Shown: positions 41,842-52,929 of the stretch, in pieces | Position numbering within the stretch: the first letter of the stretch is position 1 | How the letters are laid out: the number at the start of each line of letters is the position of its first letter | From: Meriones unguiculatus | Taxonomy: Eukaryota; Chordata; Mammalia; Rodentia; Muridae | Length of the DNA: 64,000 bases | Reading direction: 5' to 3' | Assembly: GCF_030254825.1 (NCBI RefSeq) | Contig: NC_083351.1 | Span: forward strand, 137,123,576 to 137,187,575 | Translations under genes and position numbers: made by a program | The notes under the pieces: generated by a model | What the model was told of the DNA's origin: nothing | Database searches by the model: none | Seen by the model: only the letters and a program-made list of their open reading frames with translations

Positions 41842-42710
41842 GTGCTGTCACTTGAGTTTTTATCTTAGCCATTCTGATGGGTGTCAGGTGAAATCTCAGG
41901 GTTGTTTACAACACATGCTGGAGAGGATGTGGAGAAAGGGGAACCCTCCTCTATTGCTGGTGGGAATGTAAACTTGTAAAACCACTCTGGAAATCAATCT
42001 AGTACTTTCTCAGACAATTAGGAATAGTGCTTCCTCAAGATCCAGCTATACCACTCCTACGCATAAATCCAAAAGATGCTCAAGTACACAACAAGGACAT
42101 TTGCTCAACCATGTTTGTAGCAGCTTTATTCATAATAGCCAGAACCTGGAAACAACCCAGATGTCCCTCAGTTGAGCAATGGATACAGAAATTTTGGTAC
42201 TTTTACACAATGGAATACTACTCAGCAATTAAAAATGAGGAAATCATGAAATTTGCAGGCAAATGGTGAGACCTAGAAACAATCATCCTGAGTGAGGTAT
42301 CCCAAAAGCAGAAAGACACACATGGTATATACTCACTTATATAGATCTATAAGATATGATAAACATAATGAAATCTATACGCCTAAAGAAGATAAACAAG
42401 AAAGAAGACCAGGGTAAGATGATCAGTCCTCACTTAGAAAGAAAAATGGGATGGGCATTGGATGTAGGAGAAAAAAAAGTAATAGGACAGGAGCCTACCA
42501 GAGAGGGCCTCTGAAAGACTCTACCTAGCAGTGTATCAAAGCAGATACTAAGACTCATAACCAAACCTTGGGCAGAGTGCAGGGAATCATAAGAAAGAGA
42601 GGGAAGTTAATATGACCTGGAGAGGACAGGAGCTCCACAAGGTCCAAATATATCTGGGCTCAGGAGTCTTTCATGAGACTGTTTCTCTAACCAAGGACCA
42701 TGTATGGAGC
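41842..42710 (+). mobile_element. L1 insertion with 5' inversion (twin priming), 3'-truncated
   Basis: 41842-41905 is antisense L1 (TCTTAGCCATTCTGATGGGT is the reversed ORF2 stretch). From about 41909 the sequence is sense: ACACATGCTGGAGAGGATGT, then the ORF2 C-terminus (AACCACTCTGGAAATCAATC, AATGGAATACTACTCAGCAA, ATCCTGAGTGAGGTATCCC) and the 3' UTR up to ACCATGTATGGAGC. Read correctly, the two parts are neighbours in L1. The 3' UTR stops at about 42710, whereas the copy at 31047-31572 continues for roughly 370 bp more. Confidence 0.88.
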
Positions 42711-42716
42711 AAAGTG

Positions 42717-42783
42717 ATCCTCCAGGGCATCTATCTGAGGATGCAGGGGCAAAGACATCCTCCAGGGCATCTTTCTGAGGATG
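42717..42783. repeat. Two-copy 40-bp tandem duplication
   Basis: ATCCTCCAGGGCATCTATCT at 42717 and ATCCTCCAGGGCATCTTTCT at 42757, both followed by GAGGATG. Confidence 0.85.
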
Positions 42784-42789
42784 ATGGCT

Positions 42790-43535
42790 TAAGCACATCT
42801 AAATCAGCGCTACCCCCTAGTACGTTCACCTTGAAGATATGAAATGCCAGTGTATGAACTGGAAGGGGACACAGACATCCAGATCATACCATTACTGCTT
42901 AATCCTCAGAGTCAGCGAAGAAGCAATACAGCTGCTATCTCATAACAATGGTGAGGAAGGGGTTTCCTGTCTTTTTTTTTTTTCACATTTTGTTCATGGC
43001 ATGTCCTCATCATCACGGTATGAATGTACCTTGTGGCTGTTGAGTAGGTGATCTCAGTGAAGGTGGAATGCACACCCTCTTCATCTGACTCACAGGCCAG
43101 GGTGCTATTTCCAGAGCAGTGGCCAGAACCTGTTTACCTGTTGCCTCCTGGTCACGTCTTAATTTAGGAAGCAGCAGCACTTCCTCTGTCTGTGATCTAC
43201 ATCTGAAATGAAATGCTGGCTTAGGTGGAAATTTTCTTGTGGAAAAATGAGGGCAGAAGGAAACTGTGAGGTCGCACGCAAAGGTGGGTAAACACTGGCC
43301 TTTCCTGCCAGTGGCAGTGAGCCGTGGCCTGAAGCTGTGTGCAGGCCGAGGAGTTTCCCTCAGAGACTCTGGTGCAGCGGAGCCAGGATCTTCTCCCCAT
43401 ACACAGAAGAGACTGCAGGATGAGTCAGGAGTCAGCGTGAACTGAGGTTTGGATTTATCAAGGGAAAGATTTTCACACAGTCTTAAGCACGGTGAGAGCA
43501 GAAAGGCAATGTGGGCCTCTCAGGGATGTCCTGTT
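42790..43535. other. No recognisable feature
   Basis: No clear repeat or splice-supported frame. Confidence 0.4.
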
Positions 43536-43740
43536 TGGGTCTGTGAGGTGGCTCAGTGAGTCGAGTGCTCCCTACCAGGCCTGGCAACATGAGGATATCC
43601 CTGGGGGCCACGTGGTGGAAGGAGGGAACAACCTGGCTGAGCTGACCTCTGACCTCTACATATATGCTACAGCAATGCTCTCTCTCTCTCAAACACACAC
43701 ACAACATGCACCCACACACAAAGTAAAAATTAAGACAAAT
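43536..43740 (+). mobile_element. B3 SINE
   Basis: GTGAGGTGGCTCAGTGAGTCG head, GGCCACGTGGTGGAAGGAGG, TGACCTCTGACCTCTACATA and a TC/CA tail. Confidence 0.88.
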
Positions 43741-43744
43741 GTCC

Positions 43745-45260
43745 TGTTTAATTGTCTTAACAATAACTGTCCCTATGTATGCCTTTGGTGGCTCTTTAGC
43801 TACAGTGTTTGAAGTGGAGTGTCTTGGTCCTTTGCTTTATTCTTCAAGTTTAGTAAGGTAAAGTTTATGAGGTCACCTACAGGTGTACAGGCAGATAAGA
43901 TAAGGAACTTCAGAAAGGACAGAGGACTCCTACGACAGGTCAGGAGGCCCAACATGTTTTGATTGTAATGTGTTTAATGATATAATGAAATTTCCTCAGG
44001 AAAAAAAAAAGGATTATTATCCTTTGATCAGTGGCTTGAAAGTTCTTGGCGAGAGAGAGGGATCCTGGTTCCAGATTAAGGAGCTTTTTTCCTTTGTAGC
44101 CCCACGTAGTCCCTGCATCTACCACCAACATCACTTGATTGGCATGGATGCAGCTGTACTATCATGTGAAATTCCTACTTTTTCATGTCTGCTGAGGAGA
44201 GTTTTGTCTTGGCTTAATTTTTGGGCTTCTGTAGAGCAAGAATGTGTGTGCAGGGGAGCATGGGTTTCAGTGTGATCACTGCCTGTTCTTGGTGTTTTTC
44301 TTCCTTATGAGGCCCTTTAAAACGGTCTTTCTTGTTTTCACTGTAAAAAACTTGAAATTTCAATTGTTCCACTCTTGAACCCTTTCTCTTTTTGCCCTCC
44401 CAAGTTAATTGTCCAAAATTAACAGTTTTTCTATCAAGCTAAAAAAATCTGCTGCCATCAGCAACTACTGGTTTAGGATTGCGTCCAGCTTTCTCACCCT
44501 GCCAATGCAGGTCCCCACACTGTGGTGAGTCCTTGTTCCTGGCAACCTCACCGTCCTCCAAACACATCCAGTTCACTGATGCCTGGAAAACTTCAGTCCT
44601 GGTCAATACCAGAGAGAATCAGGTGTCCTCCTCAGGCACCTCGTCTCTCTCCTGCCACTGTTTTCTCCCTGAGTCCATGTCCATGTCTCCCTTTCCTTCT
44701 CCAGGGACAAGTATAGATTCCCTTTACAGGGGTGACTGGAAAGTATAAGCAGACATTCTCCCTCTCTGCACAGACCTGTAGACAGAGGGCTAGCAGAAGA
44801 TAAAAAAAATGTGCATTTTTTCAGAGCTTGCTGTGCTCTGTTGTGTGTTCCTCACCTTTGCCTCACAGTGGCTGCATGCCCGAGCCACGTAAAAGGAAAG
44901 CCACATCCTGTCTCAAGGTTTCAAAGGGTTCAGTCTTTCCTAGTGCGGAAGGCATGGCAGGATGGCTCAGTCCACAGTGGTGATGGAAGCTTGTGGTGGC
45001 AGCTGCTTGTGCTGTGACAGACAGGGAAACAGTAAGAGCAAGTCAGAGCTACAGGTGCAGCTTCAAAAGGCCACTTCTGCTGACTCTCAGCCACCATCCA
45101 GGCCCTGCCTCCTAAAAGGACGATAGCCTTCAAAATATGTCCAGAGCTATGGGGAAGGAGCTCAGTGTTCAAAGCAAGAGCCCGTGGTGGTGCCTGGGGT
45201 CACTTCAGGTTTACCTTGACAAGTGGGTTCTGTTTTCAGTATTTCAATATCTGCTCTGAT
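43745..45260. other. No recognisable gene
   Basis: Several frames of 64-106 codons; none recognisable. DNA looks single-copy apart from short homopolymers. Confidence 0.45.
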
Positions 45261-45264
45261 CTTA

Positions 45265-45306
45265 AGTTTGAGGCCTGCCTAGATTACAGAATAAGGCTGT
45301 TTAAAA

Positions 45307-45339
<33 letters not shown>

Positions 45340-45425
45340 GTGATAACAACACTGTTGATGTTGAGGCAGGAAGACTTGACTTCTGGGCCAGCCTGGGCTA
45401 TGTAGTAACACTGGGTTCCTTGAAT
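45265..45425 (+). repeat. B1 remnants around a (CA)n
   Basis: TTTGAGGCCTGCCTAGATTAC is a B1 fragment, a CA run occupies 45309-45337, and TTGAGGCAGGAAGACTTGAC with GGGCCAGCCTGGGCTATGTAG is a second B1-like fragment. Confidence 0.65.
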
Positions 45426-45514
45426 ATGCAGCCTATATTTTAAAATGAAAATCTAAAGAACTTGAAGACTACACATGTATACACATACATATGAATTTGA
45501 ATTTATTCATGGTA

Positions 45515-45920
45515 GTCAATATAGCTTATAACATAACTGACTAAGGGTATTGTCCTACTAACATCAGCTATGAACTTGACATAGCCTAGAGTCACTTGAG
45601 AAAATCTCAGTTCAAAGACTGACGGATCAGATTGGCCTGTGGCCTTGTCTGTCATGAACTGATAATTATGTGGGAAGGTCCAGCCCACTGTAGGTGGCTG
45701 CATCCCTAGCCAGGAGGTCCGAGCTGCACAGGAAAGCTAGCTGAGCCAGCCATTGAGAGAGCAGCATTTCTTCCAGGTTTCTGCTTTACTGAGTTCCTGT
45801 CTCAAGATCCCTCACTGGTGAATTTTGACCTGGAAGTATACTTTGAAAATAGTCCTTTCCTCCTCAAGCTGTTTTTGGTCATTGTGTTTGTCACATCAAA
45901 AGAAAAGCAAACTAGAGAAG
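45515..45920 (+). mobile_element. Rodent MITE-like repeat (URR1-like family, member 3)
   Basis: Shares with 6288-6690 and 36975-37375 the blocks AATTATGTGGGAAGGTCCAG, TTTCTGCTTTACTGAGTTCC and GGTCATTGTGTTTGTCACA. Confidence 0.65.
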
Positions 45921-45929
45921 TCTCAATTT

Positions 45930-47235
45930 AGGTAGATTATGGAAGGCACACTTAGAAACTAGCTCATCGGCAGATAGAATTGGACAGAGGCCGTGATATT
46001 TGGACTTGCCTTTACTAAGGCCAGACAAAGGAGAGCTTTTCCAACTTCTCATATATAGGAAGAGAAGGCTGTGCATCCAACAGTATTTCCACAGCCTTCT
46101 CTCTTGGCAGTGAAGGCTGTGACTCGGCCTAAGGGCCCAGGATTCTGTCCTGTAAGCAGGAAAGAAAAACCAACCATGCCCCCACAGAGGACTCTTGTTC
46201 ATCTGTCAGGTTCTGTGCTCTGCTTTCCTGTGCAATGGGGTGGTACTATTCCCTTTGTTCTGACTGAGGAAACTGCAATTATAGGATCTGTCCAGGAGTT
46301 GGAGTCTCTACTCCAAGATAAACAACCCAGCAATTCCCCATGAATGTTGGGAGGTCCCCTGTGTTGGCAGAACTATGTATTGCTGAGGTGTGAAGTGCTG
46401 GGGACTGCCAAGACCCCTCCTTAGAGCCTGATCCCTGGAGCCACAGGCCCTGCTTAGCCTCAGAGCATCCCCCATCTGCATTTTCATTTGACCAATGCCC
46501 TAAAGCTGTAGGAATGGAAGCAGTGTATGCTAAGAACCTCCAGAACAGAGGGGAACTATCTTGAGGAAGGTGCTTTCCCCAGTTTGTGCTCAAGCACTGA
46601 CTTCCCAGGCTAGGAGAGTTCAGTGGGTGCCAGTGAAGCTTTAAATCATTGGTGCAGCTCCCTGCCTGGATTAGCAAGCCAGAACCACCACAGACTCCAT
46701 GGCAATGAATACTGAAGATTTTCCTATTGAACAGTTTTTTTGTTTGCTCGTTTGTTTCCTTGTGGTTTAAATAAAATGAATGCTCATTAAAAGGTAGGAA
46801 AGTTGGTTAGAATATGTGCTAACTCGTCTCTATAGAAAAGTGTCTGTTGTTTTTATTTACCACATGTAAAACTTAGCAGTCAGCCAGAGGCTTCCTAGTT
46901 GGTCTTAGCGACCAAGATGCTCATTGGTTTTGGATGTCCAGCTTTGTGTTTGAGGAAGTAGAAACTGTCAGCCAAACTTTCTTCTTCATCTGTGTTGTTG
47001 TTGGTTGTTTAGTTGGTTTGTGCCTGGGACACAGTCTCTCTTTGGAGTCAAGGTATGCCTCAAGGTCCCTGCCCTCCCATGTCAGTCTCCCCTGAGGTGT
47101 GGTATCACAGGCGTGCCAGCACACCACAGAGCTTACCTGTAGAAAGGGCTACCCAAACATAGGTGTGGTCATTCTCTCACAGACTCTGGGCCTGAGTAAC
47201 TCCAACTCCCTCCCCAGGATGAAGCCACCAGACCT
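45930..47235. other. No recognisable gene
   Basis: The frame at 46279-46677 minus (132 codons) shows no domain. No CpG island, no exon pattern. Confidence 0.45.
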
Positions 47236-47237
47236 TC

Positions 47238-47305
<68 letters not shown>

Positions 47306-47306
47306 T
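47238..47306. repeat. (TTTC)n microsatellite
   Basis: Essentially perfect TTTC tetranucleotides over about 69 bp, directly joined to the reversed A tail of a B1, from which such arrays commonly expand. Confidence 0.97.
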
Positions 47307-47455
47307 TTGTTGGTTTTCAAGACAAGGTTTCTCTGTGCTTCCTTGGCTGTCTTGTCCTGGCTTTGTAGACCAGAGTGGTCTGCAACTCACAGAGATCCGC
47401 CTCCCTCTGCCTCCCTGAGTGCTGGGATCAAAGACATGCACCACCAACCCTGGCT
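47307..47455 (-). mobile_element. Antisense B1 SINE
   Basis: TTTTCAAGACAAGGTTTCTC, GGCTTTGTAGACCAGAGTGG, CTGCCTCCCTGAGTGCTGGG and GCACCACCAACCCTGGCTCC. Confidence 0.95.
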
Positions 47456-47459
47456 CCAG

Positions 47460-49135
47460 GGATCTAGATCCTCAAGGGTAGAAGGTTCTCATTTATTGCA
47501 TAGAACGCTTTCTCATGAAAGACTTGACTCTTCTCCATTAAAAATACATATTTCAAATTAGTTTAAGTCAGTAAACATAAAACTTTTATCATATGTTAAT
47601 TTAAAGTAATTCCTATAATTTTCAACAACAAGCTTGTCCAAATTGTGTCTTTCAGTACATAGCAAGATGGTTTTGTTTCTGAGATGAAACAAAACAGATC
47701 TAATTCTGGAGGTGAAACTGAGTAGCTAGTGTGGTGAGGGTGACGTTGGGTGGGTAATGGCAGCAGGCCAGGCATGGTGCCTGGCAGACAGCGTGCCAAC
47801 TATAGCTCTGAGGGGTCACACCTGGTCCTGCCAAGAGCTGCCAAGCAGGAAAGTGGGCTGTCTTCCCGTACCTACTTTTGCTTAAAAGCAGGAACTGGTG
47901 GATTGGACTTTTCCACAGAGTCACCTGATTTTGAAATGGTGTCAGATTAGTTCATGTTTCCACATATTTTGTGCTGGCTCCTCATAACCTCTGTGGGCAG
48001 CTGGCTGGCAGATGACTCTCTGCTCATGTTCTCAGTATGGAGCCAGCCTAAGCGATATACTGAGAGACCGAGATCACACCATTGGCTTTAATGGCTGACT
48101 AGAATGGTCGGCCGGGACTCAAACTTGTATGCTTCCCACTTTGCTTTTCTTCTAACCAAGGTAATATTTTATGCACTTCCTTTTTCTACTTGTTTTATCA
48201 GTATGTACATGTACAAATAAATGCATCTTATTATAGCATTTTTGTACATGGACAGAACATATCTGCTTGGCTTACCAAGTGCTGACATTATAGGTACCCA
48301 GCTCCAGGGCTAGCTTCTTTAGTCAGATTTTTAGTAGCATCATGCAAATTTTACACTCTCCGTTGTTAAATAGATCACTATTCATCTTTTTGGGTCCATG
48401 GCATCATCTTAAATATTTTTGTACTTAAACTCACAATTATCAGAAACGCCCCCACCCCTTGTGGTTTAATGGCTATTTTGCCAAGTCCCTGGCTCCCCAG
48501 TCCTCCGTGTGGAGCAAGGAGGTGCTTAGCTTTTCACTGGAGAGTCAATTGGCAGCGTCTTACTTCTAGGTCAGCGTAAATTAATTAATGAGGGTGTAGT
48601 CAGGCTTGTTTCTGAGGAAACCCAAGCAGCTGGGGAGTAAGCTTGCCTGCTGCCCTCCACTGGGATCTCCAGGCCAAGAGCACCGAGACAACCGGCACGA
48701 CTAAACACAAACTCCTCCCCGCACAGTTGTAAGCGGCACACCCTTCCACGAGTGCCTGTCTTGCAGAATGCGAACTCCTCATCCCATTATCCACGCTGAT
48801 GTTCTATGCTCCTTGTTTACTTTTGCACTGTGTGTGGTGGCTAACAAGCGAGGAGGGAATTTTGTTATTTTTGGCAACATGTGAAAGTGCTCTCAGCTGT
48901 GTCAGGTTTTGATCAGGTTTGGTGAGCACCAGGGTGAAACCCGGGGACTTAAGCACGCTGGGCCAGTGTTCTGCCACTGGCGTGCACCTGGATACGGCTT
49001 CCTATTTTCTTAACCATCCTCCATTTCCCGAGATGCTGATATTACAGACCTGGACTTTCAGACTTGCTCCGGATTTAAGTTTTCCTTGGTTGGTTTGTTT
49101 TTTAGAGATAAATAAGGCTAAAGCTTATTTTCTGG
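47460..49135. other. No recognisable gene
   Basis: AT-rich left, GC-richer right (48590-48780), no repeat recognised and no supported frame. Confidence 0.4.
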
Positions 49136-49137
49136 AG

Positions 49138-49310
49138 GCCGAGGGACTGGCTTAGTCTGTAAAGGGCTTGTTCAGCAAACACGTGGACCTTAGCCGGGCT
49201 CTGCACTACAGGAAGCTAGGTGCGGCGGGGTGTGTCTGTGATCAGTCTCTGGCCTCCACACACACATGCATACACACGTATGCAAGCGTAAGTATGCACA
49301 CATATACACC
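49138..49310 (+). mobile_element. ID/B4-like SINE with CA-rich tail
   Basis: GGACTGGCTTAGTCTGTAAAGG, CAAACACGTGGACCTTAGCC and a tail of CACACATGCATACACACG type. Confidence 0.6.
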
Positions 49311-49547
49311 CACCCCACCCTACCTCACCTCACCTCCAGGCAGGACTGTCTGATCCCAGCCTGTATGGACAGAGCGCTCTAAGAGCATTCGAAATGGTAT
49401 CAGATATGTGATGTCCAGTATGATGGAGGTTTATTTGGTTTACTATGAGACTCTGTGGTTAAGACATACATACGTATGGCATGCAAGAGTATACACACAC
49501 AGGCGCGTATTCACATTCACATCCATGAACATATGCTGATGTTTGAA

Positions 49548-50035
49548 TCAGAGGCTGCCTTAGTCTGATTTTGTTGCTATGGCAGTACCTGAGATAGGGT
49601 AAATGATACAGAAGAGCAACATTTCTCACAAGAAGCTAGGAAGTTCAGTTTCGAGGCATTGGCAGCCAAGGACATGCCTATAATCCCCAAACTTGGGAGA
49701 GAGAGGCAGAGGCAGGAGGAATATGAGTTCAGGTTAGCAATAGGCTAAGTAGCCAGACCACATCTAAACAAAACAATCAGTGCTCCTTTGCTGTTTTAAC
49801 CTGGAAGAGTGCCTCACGCAGCAGGAAGCATATGCAGGGCCAGCCTGGGAGACAGCTGGTTTTTACAACGAATCCTGATAACAGCTTAGCTCCCTCATGG
49901 CAGTGGTGGTCTCATGACCTAGTCAGTTCTTCAAGGTCCCCCTCCCAGGATGGGCCTAATGGCAAGGAAATCTTATCAGGAGTTTCAGAGGGAAGGTCCA
50001 CACCATGGCAGGTGTACACATGCAGCAGAGAATAA
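49548..50035 (+). repeat. Old MER-type DNA transposon split by a B1
   Basis: CCTTAGTCTGATTTTGTTGC and AACATTTCTCACAAG on the left, and CATGACCTAGTCAGTTCTTC on the right, resemble a widespread mammalian repeat starting at a TTTGTGCTGCTAT-like region. A diverged B1 (about 49655-49780, with AGAGGCAGAGGCAGGAGGAA) interrupts it. Confidence 0.5.
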
Positions 50036-50053
50036 AGAGTGCCGGACTAATAA

Positions 50054-50536
50054 TGTTTACTGGGAACCCTGTAATTATCACTGTGGTATTAGCTAACCGC
50101 TATCGCAATCAATAAAAGACACAGACACCTGGTAGATTTTAGAATAGCCTTATTTCACCTGGAGCAGGGCAGACGTTAACCCTCTAAACTGCCTTTAGCA
50201 CTTTTAGGCCCCCATCCCAGTCCATCTGCTTTAATCAGGTCTGTGTGGGCCACCTTCCACCCATAATTCCAAAATGCCTGCTCTGATTAGGGCGGATTCC
50301 TACATCCATGCCCACCCGCCATGTGCTTCTCCTCAGGCTAACCCATGGCCATGTGCCTCTTTCTTCTTCCTCCTTCCTTACTTGTTTCCTTCCCAGGCCC
50401 CTTCTGTCCCCAAAGCCCTGGAACCTCAGCCACACCTGCCTCTTGCCCTGCCCAAGTATAGGCCTTTTAATCAGCTAGTCAGGGATACCTGGGGGAAATT
50501 CCTTCTCGTCACATGGGTACAAGAGATAGTTCAACA
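50054..50536 (-). mobile_element. Candidate antisense solo LTR
   Basis: On the minus strand it begins TGTTGAACTATC and ends TCCCAGTAAACA (TG...CA), 483 bp, with TGTCTGTGTCTTTTATTG near the 3' end as in many rodent LTRs. TAATAA precedes it at 50048-50053 and occurs again at 50538-50543, offset by one base, so the target duplication is imperfect. Boundaries are therefore approximate. Confidence 0.55.
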
Positions 50537-50559
50537 TTAATAACAATGCCCACGGCAGA

Positions 50560-51055
50560 GCAGCAACCAGAGCTTAAGGCACTGAAATCAGAATTTGAGT
50601 ACACAGCACCAAACCAACCCCCAGCACTCAGACATTCCAGGGCATGTCTTTTTGGAATAGCCGGAGAATAAACTACCAACTGGCTGAGGTGAGCTTTCCG
50701 GTAATGAAGGAATCAACAGCATTCCTTTTTTATCAGACTAGGAATTCTTGACCCTTGAACAGGACTCTGACTCAGGTCACTTTCTATGTCCACACTTAGT
50801 TTGTGTAAAGGTATCCACACAGCAGTGTAATCCAGCTTCAAATACTCCAGGCATCCAGCTGTCTTCCTTCGGAGTTCACACACAGATGGCCTAACTGAAG
50901 CAGAACAGCGCATTGCAAAACATCCGAGGACGCCATTTTGAAGAGCTGCCAAATAGAAAAGAGGACATGAACTCCACGGGCTGCCAAAGGTTTCTCAGTC
51001 AGAACTACAAGCAGCACAGCCTCTCCGTTTTATTAGTTGGTTCTGTTTCCTTTTG
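50560..51055. other. No recognisable feature
   Basis: No repeat or supported frame. Confidence 0.4.
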
Positions 51056-51057
51056 TT

Positions 51058-51163
51058 TTGAAAGCAGACTCTGGCTGTGTGCCCAAAATGGCCTTAAATT
51101 TGCCATCCTCCCGCCTCTGCCTTCCAAGGGCTCGTATCAAAGCCATGTGCTAACAAGCCTGGT
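51058..51163 (-). mobile_element. Antisense B1 remnant
   Basis: CAAAATGGCCTTAAATTTGCC, CCCGCCTCTGCCTTCCAAGG and ATGTGCTAACAAGCCTGG. Confidence 0.7.
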
Positions 51164-51309
51164 TTCAAGGGTAATTGCCAACAGCCAAACCCTAATAGGT
51201 CAATCCAGTCTAATGTGGTCAGGTTTATGAAAGTGTAACGAGGAAGAATGTGCTAAGGAACCCACAAGGGACCTCACCAAGCAGGAGAGAGGGAAAGTCA
51301 TGTGAACAT

Positions 51310-51407
51310 AGACAAAGTTTGAGAGGAGGGGCCAGCAGTACTGCTTAGTGGTAACAAGTTGTCTTCTGGAGTCCACTTATGCGCGCACGCACGTGCACAC
51401 TCACTCA

Positions 51408-51446
<39 letters not shown>
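51310..51446 (+). repeat. SINE remnant with (CA)n tail
   Basis: AGTACTGCTTAGTGGTAACA with GGAGTCCACTTATGCGCGCA looks like a decayed ID/B-type head; a CACT and CA run follows at 51397-51446. Confidence 0.6.
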
Positions 51447-51920
51447 TTAAGTAAAGTCTAAAAGTCTCATAAAAAATGAGGGAGGAAGTCTTGAGATAGA
51501 TTCAAAGCAGAACATGGTACATCGCTGTTTCTTCTGAATTTAAAAGTTCCCTCTTAGGGGTGGGGCATAAGACTCAGGAAGGAAAAGAAAATTTGTAGGG
51601 CCCAGGAAGCTCAGAAAGTTACAAGACTCACATGTCAGGACCAGAACACTTCCATAAGCATTAAACAATTGCTGGAAATGATTCTCTTAGGTGTAGCCAT
51701 TCCTAACTGCAGAGGAACTCTAGGGAGGCAGCTAGGGAGCTGGGGTGGGCTCTGTGGGGGTACAGCTGCCCTTGAGTCACCTGTGCCCTGTAAGGAACCC
51801 CAGTGAGCAGCAGTCAGTGTGCTTCAGGCTTGTGACACAAGCCATGAGCAACAGCTTCCTAACGTGTGGTAATATTTTTGTTAAAGGAACACCTATTTCC
51901 TTGGTAACGATAAAGTTAAG
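51447..51920. other. No recognisable feature
   Basis: No repeat or supported frame. Confidence 0.4.
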
Positions 51921-51921
51921 A

Positions 51922-52035
51922 CCAATGTGGCTGAGCATTTTGGCACATTTTTATCATCCCAGTATTCCAGAGGCAGAGGCAGGAGGATTGTTTAAGCCCA
52001 GTTCATGAGCTACCTAAAGAGGTTGTCTCAAAATA
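51922..52035 (+). mobile_element. B1-like SINE
   Basis: GTGGCTGAGCATTTTGGCAC, GAGGCAGAGGCAGGAGGATTG and GAGGTTGTCTCAAAA. Confidence 0.8.
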
Positions 52036-52069
52036 CATCCAACTCCCTCCACAACCCACCCAAAAATTG

Positions 52070-52200
52070 CCAGGTGTGGTAGTATAGACACAATCGCAGT
52101 GCTCAGAAGTAGAGGCAAGAGGATCAGAGGTTCAAGGTCAGCCTCAGCTACGGGAATGAGTTGGAGGTCAGCCTGGTTTGCTATCTAAAACCCTGTGTAA
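52070..52200 (+). mobile_element. B1 SINE
   Basis: GCCAGGTGTGGTAGTATAGAC, AGAGGCAAGAGGATCAGAGG and GGAGGTCAGCCTGGTTTGC. It follows another B1 in the same orientation by about 35 bp. Confidence 0.85.
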
Positions 52201-52549
52201 AAAGTTGGGAAGACGGGATATGGACAGCTGTGCCTTTGGACTCCGGAAGAGAACATAGGTCCAACTGCCTGTCATAGCCGCTTCCCTCAGTCAAGAGACT
52301 GACAGGCAAGGGTGTGTGCTCTGTTGTCCTCATGCCGAGATAGCACTATACTTGAGTGTGACTTAAGGGAACATGTTTTTTAAATCCTATGCTCTTTGTG
52401 TTAATGGACTGAAATGGCTTTTTAGAGATTCATACTAGCTCAAAAGATGTATGTAATTTTGACTGAAGTAACAAGAGACAAGAGGTATGAAATTCTGAAG
52501 TTGCCTGAGGGGGAAACAAACCTTGAAAGGAAGTTTAATCACTTGGTGA

Positions 52550-52925
52550 CTGTCTCAGTTAACGTACTATTGCTGTGAAGAGACACCGTGAACACGGCAG
52601 CTCTTACAAAAGAAAGCTTTTAATTGGGCTGGCTTACAGTTCAGAGGTTTAGTCCACTATTGTCATGGCAGGAAGCATGGTGGCACACAGGCAGACATGG
52701 TGCTGGAGAAGGAGCTGAGGGTTCCACATCTGGATTGGCAGGCAGCAGGAAGAGAGCATGCCACTGGGCCTGGCTTGAGCTTCTGAAACCTCAAAACCTG
52801 GTCCTCTTCTTTCCCCCAGTGACATTCTTCCTCCAACAAGACCACAACTACCCCAATGAGGCCACACCTCCTATAATGCCACTCCCTACAAGTCTATGGA
52901 GGCCATTTTCATCCACACCCCCACA
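52550..52925 (-). mobile_element. Rodent MITE-like repeat (URR1-like, full-length-like)
   Basis: Reverse-complement relative of 41163-41512: TATTGCTGTGAAGAGACACC, GGCAGGAAGCATGGTGGCAC, ACATGGTGCTGGAGAAGGAG and CAATGAGGCCACACCTCC. Confidence 0.75.
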
Positions 52926-52929
52926 GTGA

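Noticed and set aside
42027..42269. 80-codon frame as a gene
   Set aside because: It is the C-terminal end of L1 ORF2 in a truncated insertion.
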